64,000 nucleotides of DNA from Pseudomonas sp. 2FG (GTDB taxonomy: Bacteria; Pseudomonadota; Gammaproteobacteria; Pseudomonadales; Pseudomonadaceae): NCBI RefSeq assembly GCF_005502935.1, contig NZ_SCMP01000016.1:36634-100633 (forward strand), written 5' to 3'. Under the pieces are notes generated by a model that was not told where the DNA came from, did not search any database, and saw only the letters and a program-made list of their open reading frames with translations. The first letter of the stretch is position 1, and each line of letters starts with the position of its first letter. A program made the position numbers and the translations under genes. Below, piece after piece: positions 17,547-27,371 of this stretch.

Positions 17547-18899
17547 ATGCACATCCATATTCTGGGCATTTGCGGCACCTTTATGGGCTCGCTGGCCGTT
17601 CTCGCGAAAGAGCTGGGCCATCGGGTGACCGGCTCCGACGCCAACGTTTACCCGCCGATGAGCACCCAGTTGCAGGCGCAAGGCATCGAGCTGACTCAGG
17701 GTTACGATCCGGCCCAACTGCAGCCGCCGCCGGATCTGGTGGTGGTCGGCAACGCCCTGTCGCGCGGTAATCCGGCGGTCGAATATGTACTGAACCAGGG
17801 CCTGCCCTATGTCTCCGGTCCGCAGTGGCTGGCCGACCATGTGCTGCAAGGGCGCTGGGTGTTGGCGGTGGCCGGCACACACGGCAAGACCACCACCAGC
17901 AGCATGCTCGCCTGGGTGTTGGAGCACGCCGGCATGAGCCCGGGCTTCTTGATCGGCGGCGTGCCGCAGAACTTTGCCGTGTCCGCACGCCTCGGTGACA
18001 CGCCGTTCTTCGTGGTCGAGGCCGATGAATACGACAGCGCCTTCTTCGACAAGCGGTCGAAGTTCGTCCATTACCGTCCGCGCACTGCGATCCTGAATAA
18101 CCTGGAGTTCGACCACGCGGACATCTTTCCGGATCTGGCGGCCATCGAGCGACAGTTCCATCACCTGGTACGAACCATCCCGAGCGAAGGCCTGGTGATC
18201 TACCCAGAGGCCGAGACCGCGCTCAAGCGGGTGATCGAGATGGGCTGCTGGACGCCGGTGCAGACCACCGGTGAAGGCGGTCAATGGCGGGCCAACCTGC
18301 TCAGCGAAGACGGTTCGCGTTTCGAGGTGATTTTCGCCGGTGCGCTGCAAGGCGTGGTCGAGTGGCAACTGACCGGCCAGCATAACGTCGCCAACGCCTT
18401 GGCCTGCCTGGCTGCGGCACGGCATGTTGGCGTGGTGCCGGGGCAGGGTATCGCCGCGCTGAGCGAGTTCAGGAACGTCAAACGGCGGATGGAGAAGGTC
18501 GCCGAAGTCAACGGCATCACCATCTATGACGACTTCGCCCATCACCCGACGGCAATCGCCACCACCCTCGACGGCCTGCGCAAGCGGGTGGGCGACGCCA
18601 AGCTGATTGCGATCATCGAGCCGCGCTCCAATTCGATGAAGCTCGGTGCGCACCGCGACGGCTTGCCGGATTCGGTCAAGCAAGCCGATCAGGTGTTCTG
18701 GTTCGCGCCGGCCAACCTCGGCTGGGATCTGGCGGCGACCACTGCGACCTGCACGGTGCCCTCGCAGGTCTGCGATTCGCTGGAGGCGATCATCGCCGCA
18801 GTGAAAGCCCAGGCGCAGCCGGGCACTCAGGTGGTGATCATGAGTAACGGTGGTTTCGGCGGCCTGCACGGCAAGCTCGCCGCGGCCCTGGAGAACTGA
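17547..18899 (+). CDS. mpl: UDP-MurNAc:L-alanyl-gamma-D-glutamyl-meso-DAP ligase
   Basis: Recycles murein tripeptide by attaching it to UDP-MurNAc. The 450-residue Mur ligase has the Rossmann start [17 protein letters not shown], the ATP loop [13 protein letters not shown] (about 109-121), and the C-terminal domain with the [10 protein letters not shown] motif and RSNSMKLG. This HHPTAI/SNSMK combination separates Mpl from MurC. Followed after one base by ubiX. Confidence 0.96.
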   Translation: MHIHILGICGTFMGSLAVLAKELGHRVTGSDANVYPPMSTQLQAQGIELTQGYDPAQLQPPPDLVVVGNALSRGNPAVEYVLNQGLPYVSGPQWLADHVLQGRWVLAVAGTHGKTTTSSMLAWVLEHAGMSPGFLIGGVPQNFAVSARLGDTPFFVVEADEYDSAFFDKRSKFVHYRPRTAILNNLEFDHADIFPDLAAIERQFHHLVRTIPSEGLVIYPEAETALKRVIEMGCWTPVQTTGEGGQWRANLLSEDGSRFEVIFAGALQGVVEWQLTGQHNVANALACLAAARHVGVVPGQGIAALSEFRNVKRRMEKVAEVNGITIYDDFAHHPTAIATTLDGLRKRVGDAKLIAIIEPRSNSMKLGAHRDGLPDSVKQADQVFWFAPANLGWDLAATTATCTVPSQVCDSLEAIIAAVKAQAQPGTQVVIMSNGGFGGLHGKLAAALEN

Positions 18900-18900
18900 G

Positions 18901-19530
18901 ATGAGCGGTCCGGAACGTATCACCCTGGCCATGACCGGCGCCTCCGGCGCGCAGTACGGCCTGCGCCTGCTCGATTGCCTGATCCAGGAAGAGCGCGAGG
19001 TGCATTTCCTGATTTCCAAGGCGGCGCAACTGGTGCTGGCCACGGAGACGGACGTGACCCTGCCGACTAAACCGCAGGCGATGCAGGCGTTCCTCAGCGA
19101 GTACACCGGAGCGGCGGCGGGGCAGATTCGCGTGTACGGCAAGGAAGACTGGATGGCCCCAGTGGCCTCCGGCTCCGGTGCGCCCAGCGCGATGGTGGTA
19201 GTGCCGTGCTCGACCGGCACGCTCTCGGCCATCGCCACCGGGGCCTGCAATAACCTGATCGAGCGGGCGGCGGATGTGGTGCTGAAAGAGCGCCGGCAAC
19301 TGATTTTGGTGCCGCGCGAGGCACCGTTCTCCAGCATTCATCTGGAGAACATGCTCAAGCTGTCGAATCTCGGCGCGGTGATCCTGCCGGCGGCGCCGGG
19401 CTTCTACCATCAGCCGCAGACCATCGATGACCTGATCGACTTCGTGGTTGCGCGGATCCTCAACGTCCTCAACATCCCCCAGGACATGCTGCCGCGTTGG
19501 GGTGAGCACCATTTGAGCAGTGATGATTAG
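18901..19530 (+). CDS. ubiX: Flavin prenyltransferase
   Basis: Makes prenylated FMN, the cofactor of the UbiD decarboxylase of ubiquinone synthesis. The 209-residue protein shows the FMN-binding [12 protein letters not shown] (residues 13-24), [22 protein letters not shown] and the [19 protein letters not shown] block. The start ATG 18901 follows the mpl stop by one base; upstream in-frame codons inside mpl are ignored. Confidence 0.96.
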   Translation: MSGPERITLAMTGASGAQYGLRLLDCLIQEEREVHFLISKAAQLVLATETDVTLPTKPQAMQAFLSEYTGAAAGQIRVYGKEDWMAPVASGSGAPSAMVVVPCSTGTLSAIATGACNNLIERAADVVLKERRQLILVPREAPFSSIHLENMLKLSNLGAVILPAAPGFYHQPQTIDDLIDFVVARILNVLNIPQDMLPRWGEHHLSSDD

Positions 19531-19810
19531 GCTGCTGTTAATTCTGCTGCTGGCGGGCAACCTGCTTGGTTGCGCAACCGCGCGCACCTTGAACGCGGCC
19601 AAGCCTGGCGCGCCGCTGGTGTATGCCGGGACGCGCCTGGATTGGTACTCGCTGAATGGCGGCTGCTGCCCGCTGGATCGCTTCGGTGCCGAGGCGCCGA
19701 AGTATGCCGGCCTCGACCTGCCGGCCAGCGCGTTGCTGGACACCCTGCTGCTGCCGCTTTCGCTGGCGGCGGCGCTGGGTATCGAGCTGGGCGTGTCGGG
19801 TGGGTATTAG
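19523..19810 (+). CDS. Small YceK/DUF1375-type lipoprotein
   Basis: 95 residues: signal peptide [17 protein letters not shown] with lipobox LLGC (Cys17), then [23 protein letters not shown], a [28 protein letters not shown] segment and a hydrophobic end ([20 protein letters not shown]). The GCC/PxxxLD...LPxSxxxDTxxLP layout is that of the YceK/YidQ family, outer-membrane lipoproteins of unknown role. ATG 19523 overlaps the end of ubiX; a GTG one codon earlier is possible. Confidence 0.8.
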   Translation: MIRLLLILLLAGNLLGCATARTLNAAKPGAPLVYAGTRLDWYSLNGGCCPLDRFGAEAPKYAGLDLPASALLDTLLLPLSLAAALGIELGVSGGY

Positions 19811-19839
19811 GGGCGGCTCCAGCGGCGCTGCACCTCGGT

Positions 19840-20706
19840 CTAGGCTCTGAGCTGGAGCACGGTTTCCTGGATGTCGGTCAGGCCGTAGCGACCTTTGCCG
19901 TCGCGTACCACCCAGCCCATGGCGATCTGCGGATCGTGGGTGAACAGCAGGCGGCCGTTGCGGGCCAGCAAGCTGTCGAGTAGGGCTTGCTTCTCTTCGA
20001 TCAGGCCTTCCGGGAAACGGTCGTAGCCCATGGTGATCGGCAGATGCACCCAGGGCGCACCGGGGATCAGGTCGCCACTGAAGACCACCGGGCCGTCGGG
20101 CATGGCGATTTCCGGCAGCAGTTGTCCGGGGGTGTGGCCGTCGCTCCAGTGAAAGCGCCAGTCCGGACCCAGGCTGGCGGAGTCGCCGTGCTCGTCGAGC
20201 AACTCCAGGCGGCCGCTGGCGTCCAGCAGCTCGAGCAGTTCCGGGACGTAGGATGCGCGATCCCGCGAATGCGGATTGCAGGCGCGCTGCCACTGGCGCC
20301 GACCGGTGATGAAGCGGGCGTTGGGGAATAGCAGGCGGGCGCTCTTGCCGGGCTCCCAGGCGGCGAGCAGGCCGCCGGCGTGGTCGAAGTGCAGATGGGT
20401 GAGCAGCACTATGTCGATGTCGGCATCGCTCAGGCCCCGCTCGGCCAGGCTGTCGAGCAGGACGTGATGTTCTTCCTGCACACCGAAGCGCTGTTTCAGC
20501 TCGGGGGAGAAGAAGGCGCCGATGCCGGTTTCCACCAGGATGTTGCGTTCGTCTTCCTGCACCAGCAGGGCGCGGCAGCCGAGGTCGATGCGGTTCTGCG
20601 CATCCGGGGTCATCCAGCGTTCCCAGAGTGCGCGCGGGGCGTTGCCGAACATGGCGCCGCCGTCGAGTTTCTGGCTGTTGCCGATGAGGGTCGAGAGGGT
20701 TCGCAT
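19840..20706 (-). CDS. Metallo-beta-lactamase-fold hydrolase
   Basis: 288 residues with the zinc motif HLHFDH at 104-109 followed by AGG, then a downstream SDGHTPGQ histidine, [13 protein letters not shown] aspartate, and a late FTHDP histidine. This complete ligand set marks an active MBL hydrolase of the lactonase/glyoxalase-like group; the substrate is not evident. I chose ATG 20706 ([10 protein letters not shown]); longer in-frame readings upstream overlap the next gene and are not family-like. Probably co-transcribed with the small gene at 20750-21043. Confidence 0.82.
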   Translation of the reverse strand: MRTLSTLIGNSQKLDGGAMFGNAPRALWERWMTPDAQNRIDLGCRALLVQEDERNILVETGIGAFFSPELKQRFGVQEEHHVLLDSLAERGLSDADIDIVLLTHLHFDHAGGLLAAWEPGKSARLLFPNARFITGRRQWQRACNPHSRDRASYVPELLELLDASGRLELLDEHGDSASLGPDWRFHWSDGHTPGQLLPEIAMPDGPVVFSGDLIPGAPWVHLPITMGYDRFPEGLIEEKQALLDSLLARNGRLLFTHDPQIAMGWVVRDGKGRYGLTDIQETVLQLRA

Positions 20707-20749
20707 AAGTCTCCAGTCGGCGGGGGCGGCGGGCTCTAGGCGCGGCGTC

Positions 20750-21043
20750 TCACAGGTCTTCGTCGGAATTGTCGGCCACCAGGGCGGCCAGGCATTTGAG
20801 CCGGTGTTCGCCGCTGCTGGCGACCAGCGTCCAGCTCTGGCTGGCGGGGTCGAAGGTGGCGGCCTGGACTTCGCTGTGGGAGAAACGCCAGAGCCGGCGG
20901 CTGCTGCCGTCCATGGCCTCGATCGACAGCTGCGGGGCTGCGGTGTCCGTGCCCAGCTCGAACTGCCAGGCATAGAGCCCGTCGATTTCGAGCATGTCGG
21001 CGGTTGCGAGCGCTGCGAGCAGGCTCGGGTCGGGAGTGGTCAT
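20750..21043 (-). CDS. Hypothetical protein, possible DUF5629 family
   Basis: 97 acidic residues ([28 protein letters not shown]...). No signal peptide, membrane segment or known motif. The composition and placement recall a small Pseudomonas-only family (DUF5629); I cannot confirm that. It lies 43 bases before the MBL-fold gene on the same strand. Confidence 0.6.
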   Translation of the reverse strand: MTTPDPSLLAALATADMLEIDGLYAWQFELGTDTAAPQLSIEAMDGSSRRLWRFSHSEVQAATFDPASQSWTLVASSGEHRLKCLAALVADNSDEDL

Positions 21044-21079
21044 GCGGGGGATTCTCTTCGGGGATAACCAGCGGCGAGT

Positions 21080-21721
21080 TTAACGCCCCAACCTTCTCAG
21101 CTCATCCGATTCCACCACGCGTACGCCATCCTGCTCCTCCAGGGCCAGGCGCCAGAGCGCGCGGGCCAGGGTGCAGGCCTGGATGCCGCGGTATTTACCG
21201 GGGGCCCAGCGCATCAGGGGGGCGGCCAGGCGTTCGCCGAGGCGGAACTCGTTGCGAGGGCCAAGCAGCAGGGACGGCCGGGCGATCGTCAGTTGCGGCC
21301 AGTCCTGTGCCTTCAGGGCTTCTTCCAGTTCGCCTTTGACGCGGCTGTAGAATACCGGGGAGCTGGCGTCGGCCCCCAGAGCACTGATTACCAGGAAGTG
21401 CCGGGCACCGAGGGCGCGGGCCCGTTGGCCGACCGCCAGCACCAGGTCGTGATCGACCGCACGGAAGGCTTCCTGCGAGCCGGCCTGTTTCAGCGTGGTG
21501 CCTAGGCAGCAGAAGGCAATATCCAGTCGGCCGGTCAGCAGTGGCAGCAAGGTCTGCAGCTCGCCCAGCGGGTTATCCAGGCGTGGATGTTCGGCCAGCG
21601 GTTGACGCGTCGGTGCCAGCACGCGGGTCACCGTCGGCTCGCTGAGCAGGCGATCGAGCAGGTGCTCGCCGGTCAGGCCGGTGGCTCCGGCGAGCAGGAT
21701 ATGCTGGGGCGTCAGGTACAT
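21080..21721 (-). CDS. NAD(P)-binding Rossmann protein, atypical SDR (HTATIP2-like)
   Basis: 213 residues. Starts [22 protein letters not shown], a GATGxTG dinucleotide loop at 13-19, then CCLGTT, SALGAD and the catalytic-like [12 protein letters not shown] (Tyr-x3-Lys), and ARPSLLLG. This is the layout of the atypical SDRs with an oxidoreductase HTATIP2-like pattern. Substrate unknown. The first ATG consistent with the fold is at 21721; an in-frame extension further upstream is not part of the Rossmann fold. Confidence 0.8.
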   Translation of the reverse strand: MYLTPQHILLAGATGLTGEHLLDRLLSEPTVTRVLAPTRQPLAEHPRLDNPLGELQTLLPLLTGRLDIAFCCLGTTLKQAGSQEAFRAVDHDLVLAVGQRARALGARHFLVISALGADASSPVFYSRVKGELEEALKAQDWPQLTIARPSLLLGPRNEFRLGERLAAPLMRWAPGKYRGIQACTLARALWRLALEEQDGVRVVESDELRRLGR

Positions 21722-21752
21722 GAAGTGTGTCTCTCTGCAGTTACCGCTGAGT

Positions 21753-23495
21753 CTAGTGGCTGACGCCGGTTTTGTCGGTAGTGGTCGCGCCGAGTGCATG
21801 CTCGGCTTGGCTTTCACGCAGCTTGCGCCAGTGTGTCAGCACCGCTTTCGGCGCCCAGATCTGTGGCTCCGAGGGTTCGAAGCCGTCGGCCTTTTCGCGC
21901 TCGGCGACCTTGGCCTTGGCCAGGCCGAAAGCCCGTTGCAGATCGTCGGTTTGGCTCAAGGCTTCGGCGAACAGGGCGCGGCCGAAATAGGTGAAGTCAT
22001 TTTCTTCCGAGCAGCCGAAGGACACCCGATCGCTACGCGCCGCGGTCATCACCAGGGTCTTGGCGTCTTTCAGCGGCGGGATAAAGCCGCCGGAGAAACA
22101 CGCGGAAATCACCACGACCTTGTGCCGATCCTTGAGTGGTTGCAGCAGCGCGGCCAGTTCGCTGGCCGGCAGGTCGGCCAGTTGCAGGCGCGGCTGATCG
22201 AGGCTCAGCTCATGGCTGCGCGAGCCGTGGCTGGTCAGGTAGATGAAGATCAGGTCTTCCGCGCCGCTGCGTTCGGCGAGTGCGCGCACCGCGCGGGTCA
22301 GGCTTTCGCGAGTCGCCAGCGGGCGGTCGGCGAGATGGTCGCGGTGATTGGCCAGGGTGATCTGGCCGCGCGCCCCGAAGCGCTCGCCGAGCAGTTGGCT
22401 GACGTAGTCGGCCTCGCGCAGAAACACGCTCTGCTTGCCGTCACCGGCGAGCGTCAGGCTGTAGAGTTCGAGTGCCGGGGTGGAGGCGGGAAGCGCGGCG
22501 ATGGCCTGCTCAAGCAGGTGGCCTTGTTCCAGCAGGCCAATCTCCAGGGGGTCGGGCAGGGCTTGGCCCTGGCTATCACGCACGCGCAGTCCCTGCTGCC
22601 AGATACCCGCCTGCACGCTGCCGTCGGCCAGGGTCAGACTGCCGCGGCCAGCGTAACTGCCGGAGGCAAAGTGGCCTTGATAGACGCTGCCGTCGGCGAG
22701 TGTCAGGCGGCCTTCGCCGTGGTAACCCCAGTTGCGGAACATCCCTTCGTAGTGGCTGCCGTCGGCGCCGTGGTATTCGCCTCGGCCGCTCAGCGCATCC
22801 TCGGCGAACTGGCCCAGCCAGACGTCGCCATCGGCACTCTCGTAGCGGCCCTTGCCATGGAACTGGTCGTTGCGAAAGCCGCCGCTGTAGAGGTCTCCGG
22901 CGCTGCTTTTGTAGCTGCCCGTGCCGTTCAGTTGGCCCTGCTCGAAGTTACCGCTGAACTGGTTGCCACTGTCATCGATGCGCAGGCCTTCGCCGTGGGG
23001 CTGGCCCTGCACGAAGCGGCCCTGGAAGCTGCTGCCGTCGGCCCGTTCGAGTTTGCCGAGGCCGTGGTAGTGATCCTGCTTGAACTCGCCGCGGTAGCTC
23101 AGGCCGCCTTGCTTGAGGCTGCCTTCGCCGTCCATGCGGGCCTGCTTGAAGCCGCCCTCGTAGGTGCTGCCGTCGCTGTAGGTGAGCTTGCCTTGGCCAT
23201 CGAACAGGCCCTGGTGAAACTCGCCGACGTAGGACTCGCCGCTCGGCCCCAGCCATTTGCCGAGGCCTTCCGGTTGGCCGTCCTTGAACTGGCCTTGGAA
23301 CCAGCTGCCATTGGCGTAATCCACGCGGCCTGGACCCTGCAACAGACCGTCGACCACCTCGCCACGATAACGGCCGCCATCCGGCAGCACGGCATTCGGC
23401 GGGGTCAGCGGCTCGCCCTCACCACAGGCGGCGAGCAGTAGCACGAGGGTCAGTGGGACCAAGGGGGCAAGAAATTGGCGACGCATGCGGGACAT
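21753..23495 (-). CDS. MORN-repeat lipoprotein with C13 (legumain/caspase-like) peptidase domain
   Basis: 580 residues in three parts. A lipoprotein signal ([11 protein letters not shown], lipidated Cys about residue 26). About eleven tandem 23-residue MORN repeats of the form YxGxFxxGxxxGxGxxxxxDG (about residues 38-295). A C-terminal C13-like domain with His423 in [10 protein letters not shown] and Cys466 in ISACFSGG, the Cys-His dyad of legumain/caspase-fold peptidases. MORN repeats commonly bind membranes or proteins, so the peptidase may be displayed on the envelope. Either ATG 23495 or 23486 could be the start; neither has a clear Shine-Dalgarno. Confidence 0.85.
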   Translation of the reverse strand: MSRMRRQFLAPLVPLTLVLLLAACGEGEPLTPPNAVLPDGGRYRGEVVDGLLQGPGRVDYANGSWFQGQFKDGQPEGLGKWLGPSGESYVGEFHQGLFDGQGKLTYSDGSTYEGGFKQARMDGEGSLKQGGLSYRGEFKQDHYHGLGKLERADGSSFQGRFVQGQPHGEGLRIDDSGNQFSGNFEQGQLNGTGSYKSSAGDLYSGGFRNDQFHGKGRYESADGDVWLGQFAEDALSGRGEYHGADGSHYEGMFRNWGYHGEGRLTLADGSVYQGHFASGSYAGRGSLTLADGSVQAGIWQQGLRVRDSQGQALPDPLEIGLLEQGHLLEQAIAALPASTPALELYSLTLAGDGKQSVFLREADYVSQLLGERFGARGQITLANHRDHLADRPLATRESLTRAVRALAERSGAEDLIFIYLTSHGSRSHELSLDQPRLQLADLPASELAALLQPLKDRHKVVVISACFSGGFIPPLKDAKTLVMTAARSDRVSFGCSEENDFTYFGRALFAEALSQTDDLQRAFGLAKAKVAEREKADGFEPSEPQIWAPKAVLTHWRKLRESQAEHALGATTTDKTGVSH

Positions 23496-23504
23496 CCGAG
23501 TCGA

Positions 23505-23522
23505 GGAGCCTGTCGGGCTTGG
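23505..23522. repeat. Solo end of the second MITE family
   Basis: GGAGCCTGTCGGGCTTGG differs at two bases from GGAGCCTGTCGGACTTAG, the left end of the element at 48423-48585. No partner end is found nearby. It lies 10 bases upstream of the MORN/C13 gene start and so overlaps its translation initiation region. Confidence 0.5.
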
Positions 23523-23585
23523 GAGTCGCTGAAGTATGCCGTAAAGACGTTGGCGCGCGTGCGGCGCGATCACAACGTGGAAACG

Positions 23586-23611
23586 AAAACGGGGCGCATT
23601 AAGCGCCCCGT
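23586..23611 (-). terminator. Terminator of the PhaJ4-like gene
   Basis: Minus strand: ACGGGGCGC (23611-23603 complement) and GCGCCCCGT (23597-23589 complement) form a 9-bp stem with a 5-base loop, followed by TTTT (the stem T plus 23588-23586). It lies 16 bases after the stop at 23627. Confidence 0.8.
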
Positions 23612-23626
23612 TGTGACGGTCATGAC

Positions 23627-24082
23627 TCAGACGAAACAGAGGGTCAGCGGCTCGGCGATATAGGCCGGTTTCTCCTGGCCTTCGATCTCCAGTACCACCT
23701 TGGCTTTGAGCAGCCATTGGCCGGGGTTCTTCTCATGGGCGTCGGTCAGGTTGACGATCAGCCGCACCTTGGAATCGACCTTGACCGGCTGGATGAAACG
23801 CACGCTGTCCAGGCCATAGTTGACCGCCATTTTCAGGCCCTGCGGCATGATCATGATTTTTTCCATCAGCATCGGCACCAGCGACAGCGAGAGAAAGCCA
23901 TGGGCGATGGTGGTGCCGAACGGGGTCAGCTTGGCCTTCTCCGGGTCGACGTGAATGAACTGGTGGTCGCCGGTGCATTCGGCGAATTGATTGATGCGCT
24001 CCTGGTCGATGGTCAGCCAAGCGGAACGGCCCAGTTCCTTGCCAACATAGTCCTTGAGTTCTGCAACGGGTACGAACGGCAT
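23627..24082 (-). CDS. phaJ4: (R)-specific enoyl-CoA hydratase, PhaJ4-like (MaoC fold)
   Basis: 151 residues, single hot-dog domain. The hydratase-2 active-site pattern is present: an Asp-His pair in CTGDHQFIHVDPEKA (Asp near residue 38, His near 44) with AHGFLSLSL. In P. aeruginosa the PhaJ4 enzyme converts trans-2-enoyl-CoA to (R)-3-hydroxyacyl-CoA, linking beta-oxidation to polyhydroxyalkanoate precursors; this neighbour order (lrgAB-like genes beyond) matches from memory. Divergent from the lrgA-like gene across a 206-base region. Confidence 0.8.
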   Translation of the reverse strand: MPFVPVAELKDYVGKELGRSAWLTIDQERINQFAECTGDHQFIHVDPEKAKLTPFGTTIAHGFLSLSLVPMLMEKIMIMPQGLKMAVNYGLDSVRFIQPVKVDSKVRLIVNLTDAHEKNPGQWLLKAKVVLEIEGQEKPAYIAEPLTLCFV

Positions 24083-24147
24083 AGATCCTCCTTGAAGGAC
24101 GGGGTTTTGTTGTTTTGTGAATTAAATCCTCATGGGGCCTAGATCAT

Positions 24148-24162
24148 CATGCACCGTGCATG
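24148..24162. promoter_or_regulatory. Palindromic operator candidate between phaJ4 and lrgA-like genes
   Basis: CATGCAC-C-GTGCATG is a perfect 15-base palindrome around C24155. It lies 66 bases upstream of the phaJ4-like start and 126 bases upstream of the lrgA-like start, in the only shared upstream region. No regulator gene is adjacent. Confidence 0.4.
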
Positions 24163-24288
24163 GGGTCAAGCCTGTATCGCTAGGCCGAATGGTGGGTTAT
24201 AGCGGTTTGCTTAGCATGCTTATAATGGCCGGGCTTATGCGCCGCAGCGCGATTGCTTGGCTCGCTGTGACCTGAATCGGAGACTCCC

Positions 24289-24651
24289 ATGCTGCTACGC
24301 GGCCTGACCTGGTTGGTGCTGTTCCAATTGCTCGGCACCGCGCTCAATGTGTTGTTCTTGTCCATGCTGCCCGGGCCGATCATCGGCCTGCTGTTGCTGC
24401 TGGTGTTCCTGATGCTGCGTGGCGAGGTGAGTGAGCCCTTGACGCTGGCGGCCACCAGCTTGCTGCGCTATCTGTCGCTGTTGTTGGTGCCCGCAGCGGT
24501 GGGCGTCATGGTGTATGCCGAGGCGATTGCCGCGGACTTCTGGGCGGTGGCGGGGGCGCTGAGCCTGTCGCTGGTATTGTCCTTGGTCTTCGCCGGTTGG
24601 CTGATGCAGAAGCTGATCGAGCGGCAAGCGCGCCGGCGGGAGGATGCATGA
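24289..24651 (+). CDS. CidA/LrgA-family membrane protein
   Basis: 120 residues, four hydrophobic segments, with the family pattern MLPGPIIGLLLLLVFLML and LLLVPAAVGVMVY. CidA/LrgA proteins are holin-like modulators of murein hydrolase activity or by-product exporters. ATG 24289 has CGGAGA upstream. The stop overlaps the following lrgB-like start (ATGA), so the pair is translated together. Confidence 0.9.
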   Translation: MLLRGLTWLVLFQLLGTALNVLFLSMLPGPIIGLLLLLVFLMLRGEVSEPLTLAATSLLRYLSLLLVPAAVGVMVYAEAIAADFWAVAGALSLSLVLSLVFAGWLMQKLIERQARRREDA

Positions 24652-25364
24652 GCCTCGACTGGCATGGCGCCTGGCAGGCGCTGATCCACCATCCGCTGTT
24701 CGGGGTCGGGGTGACCCTCGGCGCTTATCAACTGGCGCTGAGCGCCTATGAGAAAACCCGCTGGGTGTTGCTGCAGCCGGTGCTGGTCTCGATGCTCGCG
24801 GTGATCGGCGTGTTGCTGGCCTGCGGTCTGAGCTATGCCGAGTACCGGGAAAGCGCCAAGGTGCTGACCATCTTCCTCGGCCCTGCGACTGTGGCGCTGG
24901 CGGTGCCGCTGTTTCTTAACCTGCGGCGGATTCGTCAATTGCTCTGGCCAACGGTGCTGACCCTGGTGGTCGGCGGGCTGCTGGCGACCGCATTGGGTGT
25001 GGCGCTGGCCTGGCTGTTTGGCGCCGAGCAGAGGATGTTGATGAGCCTATTGCCGAAGTCGGTGACTTCACCCATTGCCATGCTGGTGGCGGATCAGATC
25101 GGCGGCATCGCCGCCCTGGCCGCGGTGTTCGTGCTGATCACCGGGGTGCTGGGCGCGATTCTCGGCCCGGAGTTGCTACGCCGCTTCGGCGTGCACCATC
25201 ACGCCGCGCAAGGCATGGCCCTGGGCCTGACGGCGCATGCAGTCGGCACCTCGCGGGCGCTGCAGGAGAGCGAAGAGTGTGGCGCCTTTGCCGCGTTGGC
25301 GATGAGTTTGATGGGGGTGGCCACGGCGGTGTTGCTACCCTTGGTGGTAGCTTTGCTGGCGTGA
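24648..25364 (+). CDS. CidB/LrgB-family membrane protein
   Basis: 238 residues, about seven membrane segments, with the LrgB signatures LLPKSVTSPIAM and GLTAHAVGTSRALQ...E and GAFAALAMSLMGV. In plastids and some bacteria relatives export glycolate or related anions; in others they counteract holin-like partners. Coupled to the preceding lrgA-like gene by a 4-base overlap. Confidence 0.92.
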   Translation: MSLDWHGAWQALIHHPLFGVGVTLGAYQLALSAYEKTRWVLLQPVLVSMLAVIGVLLACGLSYAEYRESAKVLTIFLGPATVALAVPLFLNLRRIRQLLWPTVLTLVVGGLLATALGVALAWLFGAEQRMLMSLLPKSVTSPIAMLVADQIGGIAALAAVFVLITGVLGAILGPELLRRFGVHHHAAQGMALGLTAHAVGTSRALQESEECGAFAALAMSLMGVATAVLLPLVVALLA

Positions 25365-25434
25365 TGCCCCGGCAGTGTTGCGCCGGTGGGGCTGGCGGGT
25401 AGGCGCGAGCGGGCCGCGGAAGAAGGAGCGTTTG

Positions 25435-26025
25435 ATGAGGTTGCCGTTGTTTCCCCTGAATGCGGTGTTATTCCCGGGTGGCGTGCTCGATTTGCAAATT
25501 TTCGAGGCGCGTTACCTGGACATGCTTAGCGCCTGCATGAAGCGCGGCGAAGGTTTTGGCGTGGTCTGCATCCTCGAAGGTGAAGAGGTCGGCCATGCTG
25601 CCGGGCGCTTCGCCGCGGTCGGCTGTGAGGCGCTGATCCGCGATTGGCAGCAGCGCCCGAATGGTTTGCTGGGGATTCGGGTCGAAGGTGCGCGGCGTTT
25701 CAAGGTTAACCGCGCCGAGGTGCAGCGCGATCAACTGACCATGGCCGATATCGACTGGCTAACCGAGGCCGACGAGGGCCCGTTGCTGCCCGAGCACGCC
25801 GATTTGGCCGCGTTATTAAGCGCCCTGGCCGAACACCCGATGGTCGCCGAGTTGGGCATGGGCGGGGCGGTGACGGGGCAGCAGGCATTGGCCTATCAGC
25901 TGGCGTATCTATTGCCCTTTACCACGAAGCAGAAGCTGGAGCTGCTGGTGCTGGCCGATCCGCAACAACGCCTGGCGCATATTCAGCGGCTGCTGGATCG
26001 GCTGCAGGGCGAGATGATTGCGTAG
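25435..26025 (+). CDS. Stand-alone Lon substrate-binding (LonN) domain protein
   Basis: 196 residues equal to the N-terminal domain of Lon only: MRLPLFPLNAVLFPGGVLDLQIFEARYLDML then GFGVVCI and the beta-barrel segments, finishing in a helical part (QALAYQLAYLLPFTTKQKLELLVLADPQQRLAHIQRLLDRL). No ATPase or protease domain. AAGGAG precedes ATG 25435. Function in bacteria is not established; a role as substrate adaptor is only inference. Confidence 0.88.
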   Translation: MRLPLFPLNAVLFPGGVLDLQIFEARYLDMLSACMKRGEGFGVVCILEGEEVGHAAGRFAAVGCEALIRDWQQRPNGLLGIRVEGARRFKVNRAEVQRDQLTMADIDWLTEADEGPLLPEHADLAALLSALAEHPMVAELGMGGAVTGQQALAYQLAYLLPFTTKQKLELLVLADPQQRLAHIQRLLDRLQGEMIA

Positions 26026-26054
26026 ATACCTATAGGTAAACGAATCGCTCGAGC

Positions 26055-27371
26055 TCAATAGCGGTACTGCAACAGCGCTGCCGGCAGTGCCCAAGTGGCA
26101 AAGGCGCCGAGTAGCCCCAGGCAGGCCGGCAGGATCAACCACCAGACGCGTGGCGACAGCGCGGTCAGCGGCGTTTTCCACTGCGTCAGGGTCAGGCTCA
26201 GCGCACAGACGCCGGTGGCCAGCAGCGCGCCGGCGATGATGTCGGTCGGCCAGTGCACGCCCAGATACACCCGTGACAGCGCGATCGCCAGGGCCGGCAG
26301 GCTTGCCAGCAGCAGCCAGGTAAGCCGCAAGCGTGCCGGCTGACCGCGACCGGCCAAGACCCCCAGCACCAGAAAAAACGCAAAAGAGGCGGAGCTATGG
26401 CCGCTGGGCAGGCTGAAACTGTGCAGGGGTTCGAGCAGGACTTCCGGGCGCGCGCGGGCGAACAGCAGCTTCAGGCTCTGATTGGCCAAGGCGGTGCCGA
26501 GCAGGGTACCGGCGGCGAACAGCAGCGCGCGCCATTGTCGGGTCAGCAGCAGTAGCAGGCTTAGCAATAGGCCGACGCTTAGCTGGGTCTTGAGGTCGCC
26601 AAGTCGGGTAATCAACACCATCACACTATCCAGGCCTGGGTGGCGCTGCTCCTGCACCAGTGTCATCAGGCCCTGATCGAGTTGCGCCAGGCGCGGCCAG
26701 CCGATGAACAGCGCGAGCAGAAGCGACAGGCTCAACCCAGCCGCCAGCGCAGTGGCCCAGCGTTGATTGCGCAGGCTGCTGTGAATGCTCGCCGCGAGAA
26801 GCAGCGCCAGGCTGAGCGCCACCACCGCGGCCTCGCCCCAGAAGCCTTCCGGCAGCGGCAAGCGCAGGGCGGCGCCGGTGGCCCAGCCGGGCAACAGGTA
26901 GGCGACCGACCAGCCGGCGGCGGCGATCAGGCTGACCAGGATAAAACGACCGAGCGGCATGTCGAGCATGCCGGCGACCATCGGCAGCATAGGTCGCAGC
27001 GGTCCGATATAGCGACCGACCAGCAGGCTGGCCACGCCATAGCGCTGGAAGTAGTGCTCGGCACCGATCAGCCATTCCGGGTGGTGGCGTAGCCCCGGCA
27101 GGCGGCGGATGTTCTGATGGAAGCGGCGCCCCAAGGCATAGGACAGGGCGTCGCCGAGCAGCCCGCCGGTGTAGGCCAGCAGCAGGGTTTCCCCCAGACC
27201 CAGGGCGCCGCTGCCGGCCAGTACGGCGATGGCGAACAGCAGCACGGTGCCCGGTACGACGATGCCGGCGATGGCCAGGCACTCGACGCAGGCCACCAGG
27301 AAGATGCTCAGGCCGAGCCACTGCGGGTGGGCGCTTAGCCAGCCGGTCAGGCTGTTGAGCCACTCGCTCAT
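26055..27371 (-). CDS. DedA-PAP2 fusion membrane protein
   Basis: 438 residues joining two domains. Residues about 1-195 are DedA: GIVVPGTVLLF, GDALSYALGRRFH and GRYIGPLRPMLPMVAG. Residues about 230-395 are PAP2 with all motifs: K301 and R308-P309, PSGH at 322-325, S366-R367, H373 and D377. Such fusions would couple translocation and dephosphorylation of a lipid phosphate such as undecaprenyl diphosphate. The start ATG 27371 overlaps the upstream glycosylase stop by 4 bases. It is the second PAP2 and second DedA domain in the window. Confidence 0.88.
   Translation of the reverse strand: MSEWLNSLTGWLSAHPQWLGLSIFLVACVECLAIAGIVVPGTVLLFAIAVLAGSGALGLGETLLLAYTGGLLGDALSYALGRRFHQNIRRLPGLRHHPEWLIGAEHYFQRYGVASLLVGRYIGPLRPMLPMVAGMLDMPLGRFILVSLIAAAGWSVAYLLPGWATGAALRLPLPEGFWGEAAVVALSLALLLAASIHSSLRNQRWATALAAGLSLSLLLALFIGWPRLAQLDQGLMTLVQEQRHPGLDSVMVLITRLGDLKTQLSVGLLLSLLLLLTRQWRALLFAAGTLLGTALANQSLKLLFARARPEVLLEPLHSFSLPSGHSSASFAFFLVLGVLAGRGQPARLRLTWLLLASLPALAIALSRVYLGVHWPTDIIAGALLATGVCALSLTLTQWKTPLTALSPRVWWLILPACLGLLGAFATWALPAALLQYRY

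Noticed and set aside
21681..23441. 586-codon plus-strand frame opposite the MORN/C13 gene
   Set aside because: Alanine/valine/glutamine-rich translation with no family resemblance; it is the complement of a repeat-rich gene in a GC-rich genome.
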